From NCBI GenBank assembly GCA_024226735.1, contig JAAELL010000327.1, positions 1-64,000 of the forward strand: DNA of 64,000 bases, in the 5' to 3' direction. Of this stretch, positions 34,975 to 44,072 are shown one piece after another (position 1 is the first letter of the stretch; the number at the start of each line of letters is the position of its first letter). Under the pieces are notes generated by a model that did no database searches, was not told where the DNA came from, and saw only the letters and a list, made by a program, of their open reading frames with translations. A program made the position numbers and the translations under genes. This stretch comes from a bacterium (GTDB lineage: Bacteria; Planctomycetota; UBA1135; GCA-002686595).

Positions 34975-36234
34975 TTACCGGGTGATCTGCTCGAGCGCGT
35001 CCTGGGCCGCCCTACGCACCTTGGCTTCCTGGTCCCGCAGCTTGCGCCGCAGGGCAACCAGCGCTCCGCGCGCCTCTGTCCCGAAGCGACCCAGGCAGAG
35101 CGCCGAGCGAGCGCGGACGTCGGGCGAGCGGTGGTCCAGGAGCGCCGTGAGCGCCGCCGCGTGGGACTCCGGGAGCGTCTGCATCTCCACCTGTGCGTCG
35201 ATCCCGAGCAGGACGGTGCGCGTCGGCTTGGGGCGCGGTTGCTCGGCGATGCCGCTTCGGACCACCGCCGCGAGCTCGGGCGGCAGGGGGCGCTGCCCGT
35301 TCTGGCACAAGCGGAACAACGATCCGGCGGCCAAGAGGCGCGCGTCGAGCTGGCGATCATCGAGCGCGGAGACGAGCCGCGGCCAGAGCTCTTCACACGT
35401 GTAGGTGAGGCTCGGCACGAGCGCGAGCGCGCGCAGGCGAACGCCCGGGTGCTCCGACGCGAGTCGCTCGAGGACGAGCGGTGCGACCTCGTCGGCACGA
35501 CGTTTGAGCCACGGCACGGCCCCGAGACCCGCGGCTTGCGTCTCGACGCTGTCGCCGGCGAGCGCGGACCGCACGAGCTCGACGGCGTCGCTGCGTCCGC
35601 GCACCGCGAGCCCGAACAAGAGCCGCGTGTCCGACCACGCGCCGAACGCGAGGCCGCCCTTCTCGGGGACCGTCCGGATCACGCCAAGGAGTTGGCTGGG
35701 GTCGTAGGCGCCGAGGCACGCCAGCGTGACGAGCGCCTCGACGCGGAGCGCGTTGCGCGCGTCCTCGATACGCGGCGGCTTCATGCGCCGCGGCCGGCGG
35801 TCGAGGTCGAGGCTCAGGCCGCTGGGCGCGTCGACCTCCGCGCGATCGGCTTCGAGCCGTGCCTCGAGGTGCGCGCCCGCGAAGGCGAGCGGCAGGTCGG
35901 GGACCGCGTCTTGGCGCCCGACGAGCGGCGCTACGTCCCGCAGGGCGACGACGCTGTGCGGTCCGACGTGGACGAGCCCGCGCAAGGCCTCGATGCGGAT
36001 CGCGATGTGCGGACTGTCGAGCGCACCGATCAGCCCACGCACGCCGTTCGGTCCCGACCGCACGAGCCCCGCGACCGCGCTCTTGGCGGGCCCGTAGTCG
36101 CGCCCGCGTGCCGTCCGAGAGAGCTCGGTCGTGTCCTGCGCCCTGGCGACACCCGCCAGGACGATGCCCAGTACGGCGGCCAGTACGGGGGCCAGTCTGA
36201 TGCAGGTTACGAGACTGCGGACTCTGGGGTTCAC
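34975..36234 (-). CDS. Secreted HEAT-repeat protein
   Basis: A 419-residue exported protein. The best start is the GTG at 36234, which gives the signal peptide VNPRVRSLVTCIRLAPVLAAVLGIVLAGVARAQ; no ATG is well placed. The chain carries several HEAT-type helical repeats, for example GVRGLIGALDSPHIAIRIEALRGLVHVG, VRLRALALVPSLTYTCEELWPRLVSAL and ALLDHRSPDVRARSALCLGRFGTEARGAL. These scaffold proteins bind partners; none can be named. It follows the M14 peptidase genes by 19 nt on the same strand. Confidence 0.85.
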   Translation of the reverse strand: MNPRVRSLVTCIRLAPVLAAVLGIVLAGVARAQDTTELSRTARGRDYGPAKSAVAGLVRSGPNGVRGLIGALDSPHIAIRIEALRGLVHVGPHSVVALRDVAPLVGRQDAVPDLPLAFAGAHLEARLEADRAEVDAPSGLSLDLDRRPRRMKPPRIEDARNALRVEALVTLACLGAYDPSQLLGVIRTVPEKGGLAFGAWSDTRLLFGLAVRGRSDAVELVRSALAGDSVETQAAGLGAVPWLKRRADEVAPLVLERLASEHPGVRLRALALVPSLTYTCEELWPRLVSALDDRQLDARLLAAGSLFRLCQNGQRPLPPELAAVVRSGIAEQPRPKPTRTVLLGIDAQVEMQTLPESHAAALTALLDHRSPDVRARSALCLGRFGTEARGALVALRRKLRDQEAKVRRAAQDALEQITR

Positions 36235-36253
36235 GGTACGTTCAGGGACTCGG

Positions 36254-38002
36254 TCAACGGACGGTGACTTCGCGACTGACGTTGCTGGCTTTCTCGCCCT
36301 CGAACCTGATCGTCGCCTCGCCGCGGCCACGCACGAACCAGCGTACACGGACGACGCCGCGTCCGCCGACTCCGTTCTCGCTCAAGAGGCGTTCGGGCTC
36401 ACGCTCGGCGAGCTCGATCGCTTCGGGACGGAAGCGGTCGGTGCGAAAGCCCCCCGCGAGGACCTCGACGCCCTCGATCGAGAATCGGTCCGGAGTCCCG
36501 ATCTTCTGCTCGGCCGTCCGCGCGCTGCGCGTCGGGATCGCGCGCAGGTTGCGGAACTCGACGTCGATCGTGCGCACTCCGCCGCTGCCCTCGCCGACGA
36601 CGACGTTCTCGATCACGACCTCCGGCATCGCTTCGGCGTGCACGAGGCAGAACAGGGCGTTGCGGTGCGTCTCCTCCTCGATCAGGAACGAAGGCGGCAC
36701 ACGGCCGACATCCTTCTTGAACCCGCCGATCTCGATCGGGCCGTAGCGCGGATGGTCGAAGGGCTTCCAATCGATGAAGCCGTCGCCCATCAGGAGGTGG
36801 TCGTCGAAGAAGTGGCGGTCATCCGGCGCCGGCGTGTTGGCATCGGGGAACTGGCGCCTGCGCGACCACATCTCGTTCGTGAACGAGATGATCCCGAGGC
36901 CCTCGTAGGTCCAGGTGACGAACCCGCCGAACACCGTGTACAGATCCTTCCAGAGGATCATGTAGCGGTAGAACGGCAGCATCTTCTCGCCGGTGCGGCC
37001 GATCTCGTCGTAGACGCGCACGTCCGCGCGCGGATAAGAGCCGAAGCTCGCCGCTCCCGGCCCGCGCAGGATCATGCCGCCCGCGTTGTGGAACGACTGC
37101 ACCGCCGCGATGTTGGGGTGGTCGAGGATGAAGCCCGCGATGAAGCGCGTCTCGGGCCAGTACAAGGGATACGGCCCGGCCCCGAACTGCACGTGACCCG
37201 GCTGCCACATCGACGGCCACGCGCGGTTCATGTCGTAGCCGCCCGGTCCGTCCTCGTTGATGCGCCCGTCGCCGTCGTTGTCGATGCCCTCCCGGCCGAG
37301 CATCACCCAGTCGCCGCGCGCTCCCTTGGTGTCCGCGGGGACGCGTACGAGCACGCGCGGGTCGTCGGGGTCCAGACGATGCGTGCCTTCACCGGGGATG
37401 CGCTTGCGCATCGAAGTGATGTGTCCGTCGCCGTCGAGATCGTCGGGGCCGTCCTCGTCGGGCACGCCGTCGCGGTCGCTGTCGACCGGCTGGTAACCCG
37501 AACGCGAGGAGCTAGCCGTGTGCGCCCCCGCGAACCAGTTGGCGCGGCCGTCCGGGTTCTGCATCGGCAACAGGTAGAACGCCGCGCGGTCGACCAGCTC
37601 GGTCACGCGCTCGTTCGTGCCGTAGTTCTCGAGCAGGTACCAGGCCGTGTAGAGCACCGCTTCGGCGCCCTGGACCTCGTTGCCGTGCACGTTTCCGTCG
37701 ATCCACATCGCCGGCTTCTCGGTGTCGAGGCCGGTCTCGGGATTGTTGAGGACGTACACCCGCAGGTCGCGGTTCTGCACCGAGTGACCGACCGTCGGAT
37801 GCATTCGCAGTCGCTCTGGGTAGGCCGCGACCAGCCGGTCGAGGTGGGCGTAGATCTCGTCGACGTCGTACAGGCGATTCCAGGCGATCTCGACGCGCGG
37901 CGCCTTGCCGGCGGCGGTCCCCGCGAATCCAGTGCTCTCGTCCTGGGCGAGAGCTGTCGCCGTGAGGACCGTCAGTGCGGCCGTGTGCAGCAGCAGACGC
38001 AT
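36254..38002 (-). CDS. Exported M14 zinc carboxypeptidase
   Basis: A 582-residue exported peptidase. The signal peptide is MRLLLHTAALTVLTATALAQ. The M14 zinc site is intact: H106-G-N-E109 in MWIDGNVHGNEVQGAEAV, and the third His in AAVQSFHNAGGMIL. Two DxDGDG inserts (DSDRDGVPDEDGPDDLDGDGHITS and DNDGDGRINEDGPGG) look like calcium loops. It overlaps the upstream paralog by 1 nt (TGATG) and stands next to the HEAT gene. It probably cleaves C-terminal residues from peptides outside the cytoplasm. Confidence 0.92.
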   Translation of the reverse strand: MRLLLHTAALTVLTATALAQDESTGFAGTAAGKAPRVEIAWNRLYDVDEIYAHLDRLVAAYPERLRMHPTVGHSVQNRDLRVYVLNNPETGLDTEKPAMWIDGNVHGNEVQGAEAVLYTAWYLLENYGTNERVTELVDRAAFYLLPMQNPDGRANWFAGAHTASSSRSGYQPVDSDRDGVPDEDGPDDLDGDGHITSMRKRIPGEGTHRLDPDDPRVLVRVPADTKGARGDWVMLGREGIDNDGDGRINEDGPGGYDMNRAWPSMWQPGHVQFGAGPYPLYWPETRFIAGFILDHPNIAAVQSFHNAGGMILRGPGAASFGSYPRADVRVYDEIGRTGEKMLPFYRYMILWKDLYTVFGGFVTWTYEGLGIISFTNEMWSRRRQFPDANTPAPDDRHFFDDHLLMGDGFIDWKPFDHPRYGPIEIGGFKKDVGRVPPSFLIEEETHRNALFCLVHAEAMPEVVIENVVVGEGSGGVRTIDVEFRNLRAIPTRSARTAEQKIGTPDRFSIEGVEVLAGGFRTDRFRPEAIELAEREPERLLSENGVGGRGVVRVRWFVRGRGEATIRFEGEKASNVSREVTVR

Positions 38003-39777
38003 CACTTCACCTCCGGAACGGCGCTGGCCGCGCCGGCGTTCTTGGTCTCGACGCGAATCCCGATCTTGCTCACGTCGTCGGTTTGCACGAGCCACTCGAA
38101 GTCCTTGCGCCCGCCCGAGCCGGGGAGCTCCCACAAGAGGTGTTGGCGCTCGCCGGCCATCAGCTGCGAGCCCTCCGGAACGAAGATCTGCAGCCGCGCG
38201 GGACGCGTCGTGCGCGTGCGTTTGCCCCACACGGTGAACAGGGGGAGGAACGCGGGATTCTCGACGCTCGCGCGTACGCGAACGAGGTCCCCGCCGAGAA
38301 CCTCGGCCTCGACCCCGGTGAGCTGCACGCGCGCGAGCAGCGGCGCGAGGGACGCGAGGAATTCGACCTGCTCGTCGACGATCTGGCCGCGGACCGCGTC
38401 GGGCGGCTCGATCGTCACGAAGGGGCGCACGCCGCCGATCTCGACCTCGCCGAGCTCGGGGTGCTCGAAGCGCTGCCAGCCGAGGTGGAAGTTGGTGATG
38501 CCCTGCGCGTCGGCCCACGCGAGCTGCTTGGCCTGGTCCGACGGCTCGGGGAGATCGTCGTCTTCTCCGTCGTCGGGCGCGGCTTCGTCGTCGGGCGCGG
38601 CTTCGTCGTTGGGCGTGGCTTCGTCGTCGGGCGTGGCTTCGTCGTCGGACTTGGCTTCGTCGTCGGACTTGGCGTCGAGCGGGACGGTCCACAGCGCGAG
38701 TGCGATCGTCAGCAGCCCGCGGTGCTCGTAGGTCCAGGCTTGGAACGTGCCGGCGGTGTCGTCGGAGCCCGTCACTTTGCGGTCGACGATCTTGCCGTAG
38801 CGCCGACCGAGCTCCTTCAAGAGCGCCGCGTCCGAGGCGCGCAGGCCGCGCGGGGGGACGCGATCGGAAGCGGCAGCGTCGTCCGCGACGGACGCGGGCT
38901 CGACGGAGAGGTTCTCCTGGTCGCCGTAGACGAGGACGACCTGGATGTCCTCGTGGCCCATGACGAACTCGCACAGGGCGCGTGTCTCGGGCTCGTGGGT
39001 CGGATAGCGCCCGGCGCGCGGATCGTGCTCCTCCCAACCGGCCGCGAAGTTGCGGTTCACTTCGGCGTCGCGGCCCGGATCCTCGGCGACCTTGCCATCC
39101 CCGTCGCGGTCGCGGCCTTCGCGTATGAGCTTCCACACTCCAACCTCGCCGCGGCTCGCGTCGGCCTTGCGCATCGCGCGGCGATCGCGCGGGTCTTCGA
39201 TCCACTCGCCCTCGGCGTCGCGGATGCGCATCCAGCTCACGTAGCCGTCGGCATTGATGTCCGAAGCGTGGTCCTCGCCGGTGCGCCCGTCACGGTCGTT
39301 GTCGACGTTCCAGCCCGTGCCGATCTTCTCGACCATCCCGTCCTTGAAGCGCGGCTCCGCCCCGTCGGGGTTTGCGCGCGGAACGACATAGAGCGTCGTC
39401 GTGTCGAGCAGTTGCTTCACGGCCGGATCGGTCCGGTAGCGGGCGACGAGGTCGCGGGCGATCTCGAGCGCGATCCCGCTCGTGTAGACGTGGGGCCCAT
39501 TGATGTTGGCGACGATCAGGATCCCCGGGCGGCCGCGCTCGAGCGAGCCCGCGGCGAGGCGCAGCGCGTCGATCTTGAGCTGGCGGCGCGAGCTCCCGAG
39601 CTCGAGGCGCGTGACGAGCTCGGCGTGCTCACTCGCGAATCGCGTCAGCGCTCGCCGCAGTCGGCCGTGGTCGAGCAGCGGAGCTCGGGACGTGTCTTGG
39701 GCCTGCGTGAACGGGGCGACGGCACAGAGGCTCAGGGCCAGCAGGGCGGCCCGGAGCGAAGGGGAATCGGTGGGCAT
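38002..39777 (-). CDS. M14 peptidase-like protein lacking zinc ligands
   Basis: A 591-residue exported paralog of the next gene. It keeps the fold, the calcium-type insert (DNDRDGRTGEDHASDINADGYVSWMRIRD) and the NRNFAAGW substrate motif, but the zinc site is gone. VNHGNE of the active paralog reads NINGPHVYT here (N93, H96), and the third-His position reads VLVYGDQENL. Residues about 367-400 hold an acidic repeat, KSDDEA-type units of six residues. A regulatory or peptide-binding role is likely. The tandem arrangement suggests duplication followed by loss of activity. Confidence 0.85.
   Translation of the reverse strand: MPTDSPSLRAALLALSLCAVAPFTQAQDTSRAPLLDHGRLRRALTRFASEHAELVTRLELGSSRRQLKIDALRLAAGSLERGRPGILIVANINGPHVYTSGIALEIARDLVARYRTDPAVKQLLDTTTLYVVPRANPDGAEPRFKDGMVEKIGTGWNVDNDRDGRTGEDHASDINADGYVSWMRIRDAEGEWIEDPRDRRAMRKADASRGEVGVWKLIREGRDRDGDGKVAEDPGRDAEVNRNFAAGWEEHDPRAGRYPTHEPETRALCEFVMGHEDIQVVLVYGDQENLSVEPASVADDAAASDRVPPRGLRASDAALLKELGRRYGKIVDRKVTGSDDTAGTFQAWTYEHRGLLTIALALWTVPLDAKSDDEAKSDDEATPDDEATPNDEAAPDDEAAPDDGEDDDLPEPSDQAKQLAWADAQGITNFHLGWQRFEHPELGEVEIGGVRPFVTIEPPDAVRGQIVDEQVEFLASLAPLLARVQLTGVEAEVLGGDLVRVRASVENPAFLPLFTVWGKRTRTTRPARLQIFVPEGSQLMAGERQHLLWELPGSGGRKDFEWLVQTDDVSKIGIRVETKNAGAASAVPEVK
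38581..38670 (-). repeat. 18-bp tandem repeat, five units
   Basis: Five 18-bp units (GGCTTCGTCGTCGGGCGC and close variants) lie in frame inside the inactive M14 paralog and code for six-residue units such as PDDEAT, PNDEAA and SDDEAK on the minus strand. Confidence 0.9.
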
Positions 39778-39821
39778 GAGCTGAATCAGTGGCCGGGGAC
39801 GGGGGCAACACTCTATCCGAT

Positions 39822-40961
39822 TCAGGGCGCGAGGAATTCGATGAGCTCGTCCGCGCGGCGCTCACCGTCCTCCTCGCCGATCTCCATGAGGAGGCGTACG
39901 TAATCGGGTTGAAACATGACGGTGCTCAAGAGGTCCTGCGTCTTGCTCTGCTGCGTGCCCCAGCGCCGGGTCAGCGCGCGGAACGTGCGCGGCAGGCGCG
40001 GCTCGAAATCGCCCGCGATCCGGCCCAGATCGCGCGACGGACGGACGACCAGGACGTCGACCGGTCGCAGCCCACCGGCAGCCTCCTCGCGCGCCGACTC
40101 GGGCACGGCGGCCAGGAGCCGGTTGATGCGCTGCATCGTCAGCGCATCCTGCTCGACCTGATCGAGGAAGACCGCGCTCCACAGGGTCGAGAGAACTTGC
40201 GCGGGCTTGGGGGCACCCTCGAAGCGTGGCTGATCCGCTTCGGCGCCACTCATCTCGAAGCGCGTCGAGAGCGCCAAGACGCGGTCCGCGCCGAGGTGCA
40301 CCGCGGGAGCGAGCGGTGCGGTCAACCGGATGCCGCCGTCGCCGTACCAGTTGCCGTCGACGGCGACCGGCGGAAAGAACAGTGGCAGCGCAGCCGACGC
40401 CATCACGTGATCGACGGTGAGGTCGGTCCGGATGCTGCGGCGCTTGGGGCGTTCCCAGTGGTCGATGTGGTCACCGGCGAAGAACGTGACCGTCTGGTTG
40501 GTCGCGTACTTGGTTGCCATGAGGGCGACGGCCGAGAGCTTGCCCTCCTCGAGGTTGCGTCCGATGCCGGGCAGGCTGCCGTCGTGCGATGCGAGCGCCT
40601 TCAGTAGCGTCTCGCGCAGTGGGCGCGTGTCGACCATCCCACCCGAATCGTCGCCCGCGCGCGGCAGGCCGATTGAGAGCCGCATGCCGACTGACAACGC
40701 GCGGCCGAGCAGCGCGAGGCTCTTGGTGACGAACACGTCGTCGACGTCCATGCCGAGCCACAAACGCGCGAGCGAGTCGACGCCGTCACGGAACGAGCCG
40801 CGATTGTTCGCCAGGTGCGCGGTGTTGATCGCGCCGGCGGAGATCCCGGTCAGGATCGGCGCCTGGAAGTCGGGGAGTCTGTTCGCGAGCGCGCGCAGGA
40901 CGCCGACTTGATACGCCGACCGCGCTCCGCCGCCCCCCATTGTGAGCGCGGTGCCTTGCAC
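39822..40961 (-). CDS. Patatin-like phospholipase
   Basis: A 379-residue lipid acyl hydrolase. The oxyanion loop GGGGARSAYQVGVL is followed by GISAG with nucleophile S41 and then by the catalytic Asp in WYGDGGIRL. No signal peptide is seen, so it probably acts inside the cell or at the membrane face. The start is a GTG that shares its G with the TAG stop of the upstream lipoprotein gene; an ATG seven codons in would also work. Bacterial patatins cleave phospholipids or lysolipids. Confidence 0.9.
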   Translation of the reverse strand: MQGTALTMGGGGARSAYQVGVLRALANRLPDFQAPILTGISAGAINTAHLANNRGSFRDGVDSLARLWLGMDVDDVFVTKSLALLGRALSVGMRLSIGLPRAGDDSGGMVDTRPLRETLLKALASHDGSLPGIGRNLEEGKLSAVALMATKYATNQTVTFFAGDHIDHWERPKRRSIRTDLTVDHVMASAALPLFFPPVAVDGNWYGDGGIRLTAPLAPAVHLGADRVLALSTRFEMSGAEADQPRFEGAPKPAQVLSTLWSAVFLDQVEQDALTMQRINRLLAAVPESAREEAAGGLRPVDVLVVRPSRDLGRIAGDFEPRLPRTFRALTRRWGTQQSKTQDLLSTVMFQPDYVRLLMEIGEEDGERRADELIEFLAP

Positions 40962-41560
40962 TACTCGGGGCGCTTCAAGAAATCGGGCGCCTCGGGCTCA
41001 CCCCCCGGTGACCTCGACTCGTGCAGCGCGGCGTTCTGCTCTTCGAGCAGGCGGTGCAGCTCCGCAAGGGGCGGTATGCCCATCAAATGCCGGTCCTCGT
41101 CGGTCGTGAGCGGGTCGACCTCGTAGATCCGGTACTCGCGCAAGACGGGGACGTAGACGTTCTGCGTTCCGTAGCGCTGCGGTTCGCCCGCGATCAGGTT
41201 GACCTTGTCGATCGCCTGGGCGGCCACGATGTTGCCGCGCGGCTCACCGAGCTGCGCGGCCCTCTGACCGAGCGCCTGGGCGACGACGAGGTGTTCCTGA
41301 TCCCACGAGTTCATCAACACCGCTCCGGCCTTGAAGTGGTCGTCGGCGTCGACGATTTCGCCCGCGTTGTGCCAGGCGATGAGCTGCTCGTAGCGCGCCT
41401 GCATGCGAGCTTGGACGTTCTCGCTCAGAGCCCCCTTGCCGTCATTGGAGGTGAGATCCTTGCGGGCTTGCCGGTAGACACCGCCGACCGACGTTGCGGC
41501 GCAGGCACCGAGGAGCAGGGCCATCAGGAGGCCGGCGAGGAGGTGGCTGATGCGGGACAT
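40961..41560 (-). CDS. Lipoprotein, DUF6624-like
   Basis: A 199-residue lipoprotein with lipobox LLLGAC (Cys near residue 20). The mature part carries HFKAGAVLMNSWDQEHLVVAQALGQRAAQLGE and QRYGTQNVYV, resembling the small DUF6624 domain; this assignment is from memory. The stop shares one nt with the start of the patatin gene. Confidence 0.8.
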   Translation of the reverse strand: MSRISHLLAGLLMALLLGACAATSVGGVYRQARKDLTSNDGKGALSENVQARMQARYEQLIAWHNAGEIVDADDHFKAGAVLMNSWDQEHLVVAQALGQRAAQLGEPRGNIVAAQAIDKVNLIAGEPQRYGTQNVYVPVLREYRIYEVDPLTTDEDRHLMGIPPLAELHRLLEEQNAALHESRSPGGEPEAPDFLKRPE

Positions 41561-41597
41561 GGGCGGAGATGCTAACGCAAATTCGCCCGCGTCTCCC

Positions 41598-43124
41598 TCA
41601 ATGAAAGCCGACGCTGAGCGAGTTGGTGAAGTTGCTCGCCTGACCGTCGCGGTACCAGGCTTGGAAGTGCCAGGTCTCGCCCGCCAGCACGGCGGCGGGC
41701 GGGTTCGTGGGGATCGACTCGAGATCGAGCTCGAGCTCGTCCATCTCCCCGAACAGCATCTCGGTCACTCGATTGTACCGCCCGACGTTGCCCGTCAGGC
41801 ACAGGATGCCCGCGGCGCCCGGCGGCATGCTGCTGCCCAGATCGCGGCTGACGATCGCGTAGCCGAAGCCGAAGGGGATCATCTGCGACGCTTGCAGCAC
41901 GAGGTCGCCTCGAATGGCATTCGCCGAGCCGCGCGCCGTGAGAACGCCGGGGAGCCCCGTCGAGTTGGGGAGCGCGTCGCACGAGGAGACCCCGGCCAAC
42001 GCCACGTTCTCGAGCCAGACGATCTCATTCTCATCGTACGTGAACGGGGTCGTGACCAGGTCGTTGTCCCCGTCGAGGTCCAGGTCGCTGAAGGCCACCC
42101 TGAGCGGGTTCTGGACCTGGTGCGACACGGCCACCGGGGGAGCGAACGTTCCGTTCCCCAGGTTCTCGTTGTACGTCAGCGCGATCGCGGATGTCACGAT
42201 GTCCAAGTCCCCGTCGGCATCGATGTCGCCGGCTCTCGTGTCCCAGACCCAGCTCGCTTGTTCGTGGATGACGGTGCGCGGACCGAAGCTGCCGCCGCCG
42301 AGGTTCTCGTACGTCGAGATCCTGCCGTCCCCGACCGACGCGACCACGATGTCGGGATCGCCGTCGCCGTCGAGATCCGCCTGCCGGGTCGCGACCGGGC
42401 TGTACAGCAGCGGCTCGATGATCTGATAGGGGCCGAACGTCCCGCCCAGGTTCTCGCTCCAGCCGAAGTTGCTGAGCCAGAAGTCGCCCGCTACGACGTC
42501 GATATCGCCGTCGCCGTCGACGTCGGCCGGAGCGAAGCTGATGATACACATGTTCGACAGGATCGTCCGGCGCGGGCCGAAGCCGCCGCCGCCGAGGTTC
42601 TCGTACCAGCCGAGGCCGAGCCGTACGTCGCCCACGAGCACGTCGAGATCGAGGTCCCCGTCGACGTCGGCCGTGTCTACTTCGCTGGGCCAGTTCGGCC
42701 TGTCGATGATCGCCTGCGGCAGGAACGTGCCCTGCTGCTGGTTCTCGTACCACGCGACCTTGTTGTCGACGCCCGATGTCGTCAGCAGATCGACGTCCCC
42801 GTCGCCGTCGAGATCAGCGGCGTGGAGGCCGTGCCCGTCGATGATCGAGGTGGAGATGATCCGCTTCGGTCCGAAGCTCGCGTTCCCCAGATTCTCGCGC
42901 CACGAGAGCTCGTCCGGCCTGAGGTTCGTGACGGCGTCACCGGGCTCGATCAAGTCGGAGATGGTGACGAGGTCGGGCCTTCCGTCCCCATTGAGGTCGG
43001 CGCCGATGGTCGCGATCGGATCCTCGGTCGTGTCCGAGATCAGCAAGGGCGGAGCGACGACTTGGGCGACCGCGGGGGTCGCGAACGCCAGGAACGGAAC
43101 GAGGCGGAGGCGAGATACTTGCAT
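41598..43124 (-). CDS. Secreted VCBS/FG-GAP repeat protein with shared C-terminal domain
   Basis: A 508-residue exported protein, starting at the ATG at 43124 (MQVSRLRLVPFLAFATPAVAQ). It consists of repeated units of the form DLDGDGDVDLLTTSG ... ENQQQGTF, about nine in all, each with a calcium loop; this is a VCBS/FG-GAP propeller. The last 130 residues (SCDALPNSTGL ... TWHFQAWYRD ... SNFTNSLSV) are the shared C-terminal domain. Probably a surface or secreted carbohydrate- or cell-binding protein. Confidence 0.9.
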   Translation of the reverse strand: MQVSRLRLVPFLAFATPAVAQVVAPPLLISDTTEDPIATIGADLNGDGRPDLVTISDLIEPGDAVTNLRPDELSWRENLGNASFGPKRIISTSIIDGHGLHAADLDGDGDVDLLTTSGVDNKVAWYENQQQGTFLPQAIIDRPNWPSEVDTADVDGDLDLDVLVGDVRLGLGWYENLGGGGFGPRRTILSNMCIISFAPADVDGDGDIDVVAGDFWLSNFGWSENLGGTFGPYQIIEPLLYSPVATRQADLDGDGDPDIVVASVGDGRISTYENLGGGSFGPRTVIHEQASWVWDTRAGDIDADGDLDIVTSAIALTYNENLGNGTFAPPVAVSHQVQNPLRVAFSDLDLDGDNDLVTTPFTYDENEIVWLENVALAGVSSCDALPNSTGLPGVLTARGSANAIRGDLVLQASQMIPFGFGYAIVSRDLGSSMPPGAAGILCLTGNVGRYNRVTEMLFGEMDELELDLESIPTNPPAAVLAGETWHFQAWYRDGQASNFTNSLSVGFH

Positions 43125-43321
43125 GGATGGGAACCTGCGTGCTTCTGGTCTTGCGGGGTGGCCCGACGGCCGAACCCGCGATCCGTCCGGGGCTTTACGG
43201 GCCTGCAACAATCGTGCCCCGTCCCGTGGCTGCCGAGGCGATCGCTACGCGGGCTGCCGCGAGCGCCCCACGCTCGAGCCCGAGCGCATTCGCTCATGCT
43301 CCGCCCGCCTAGTCCGGACTC

Positions 43322-43361
43322 TTCATGAGGATCGGGAGCGTCTCGCCGGAAGCCTCATGAA
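43322..43361. repeat. 9-bp inverted repeat before the Smr gene end
   Basis: TTCATGAGG and CCTCATGAA face each other across 22 nt, with copies of a CTAGTCCG/CTTAGTCCG sequence just outside. It lies in the 247-nt gap between the VCBS gene and the Smr gene. It could be an operator or a decayed repeat. Confidence 0.35.
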
Positions 43362-43371
43362 TCGTTCGGGC

Positions 43372-43638
43372 TTAGTCCGTCCGCTTGAGATCGACCAGGA
43401 ACGCGCCGCCCTTGCGGGCCGTCGTCCATTGCACGACGGCCTCGGCCTGCTTCAGCCAACCCTCGACGGCCTCGCGCAGCGCGCTCTTGCCCGACTCGCT
43501 GCCCCAGCCGCGCCCGGTGATCACGAGCACCTGCCGCACACCGCGCGCTCGGCAGGTGTAGACCTCCTGCCCCAGCCTTCGCAGCGCCTGTTCGACGTTT
43601 GCGCCGTGCAGGTCGATTTCGAAGGGCGGGGCGGTCAC
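43372..43638 (-). CDS. Smr-domain protein
   Basis: An 88-residue protein consisting almost only of an Smr domain (FEIDLHGANVEQALRRLGQEVYTCRARGVRQVLVITGRGWGSESGKSALREAVEGWLKQ), the nuclease or DNA-binding module of MutS2. HGxxxxxA and TGRGxxS are the family motifs. The start is a GTG lying 8 nt after the stop of the FKBP gene; no ATG is in reach. The role is unknown. Confidence 0.82.
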   Translation of the reverse strand: MTAPPFEIDLHGANVEQALRRLGQEVYTCRARGVRQVLVITGRGWGSESGKSALREAVEGWLKQAEAVVQWTTARKGGAFLVDLKRTD

Positions 43639-43646
43639 GCGCGGGC

Positions 43647-44072
43647 TTACCGGTTGATGTCGACCAGCTCGAACTCGAAGACGAGCGTCGCGTCAGGGGG
43701 GATGAGGTCTTCGACGCCCTCGCTACCGTACGCGACCTCGGGCGGAAGGGTCGCCTCGCGCCGGCCGCCGCGGCGCATGCCGCCGACCGCGTCGTTCCAG
43801 CCTTCGATCGGCGCTTGGCCGAGCACGAAGGTCACGGGCTCGCCGCGATCGTAGCTCGAGTCGATCGGCTTTCCCTCGGCGAGCCGCGCGCGGTAGTGCA
43901 CGACCAGCTCTTCGCCGGTGCGGACCGGCCGCCCCTTGCCCGAGATGATGTCCTTCCAGACGACTCCGGAGGGCAGCTCGTGGATCGTGTGAATCACCTC
44001 GACGGGCCGCGGCCCGAAGATCGAGCAGCTGGCCAGCAGGAGGGCGAGGAGGGGTAGCAGAAGGTTCCGCAT
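43647..44072 (-). CDS. FKBP-type peptidyl-prolyl isomerase lipoprotein
   Basis: A 141-residue lipoprotein with lipobox LLLASC (Cys near residue 16). The FKBP domain begins SGVVWKDIISGKGRPVRTGEELVVHYRARLAEG and contains PIEGWNDAVGGMRRGGRREATLPPEVAYGSEGV and ATLVFEFELVDI, all canonical. It should catalyse prolyl turns in exported proteins. The start overlaps the pta stop by 1 nt (TGATG). Confidence 0.9.
   Translation of the reverse strand: MRNLLLPLLALLLASCSIFGPRPVEVIHTIHELPSGVVWKDIISGKGRPVRTGEELVVHYRARLAEGKPIDSSYDRGEPVTFVLGQAPIEGWNDAVGGMRRGGRREATLPPEVAYGSEGVEDLIPPDATLVFEFELVDINR

Noticed and set aside
38581-38670. CRISPR array from the 18-bp repeats
   Set aside because: Units are contiguous without spacers and keep the reading frame of a protein; they encode an acidic linker.
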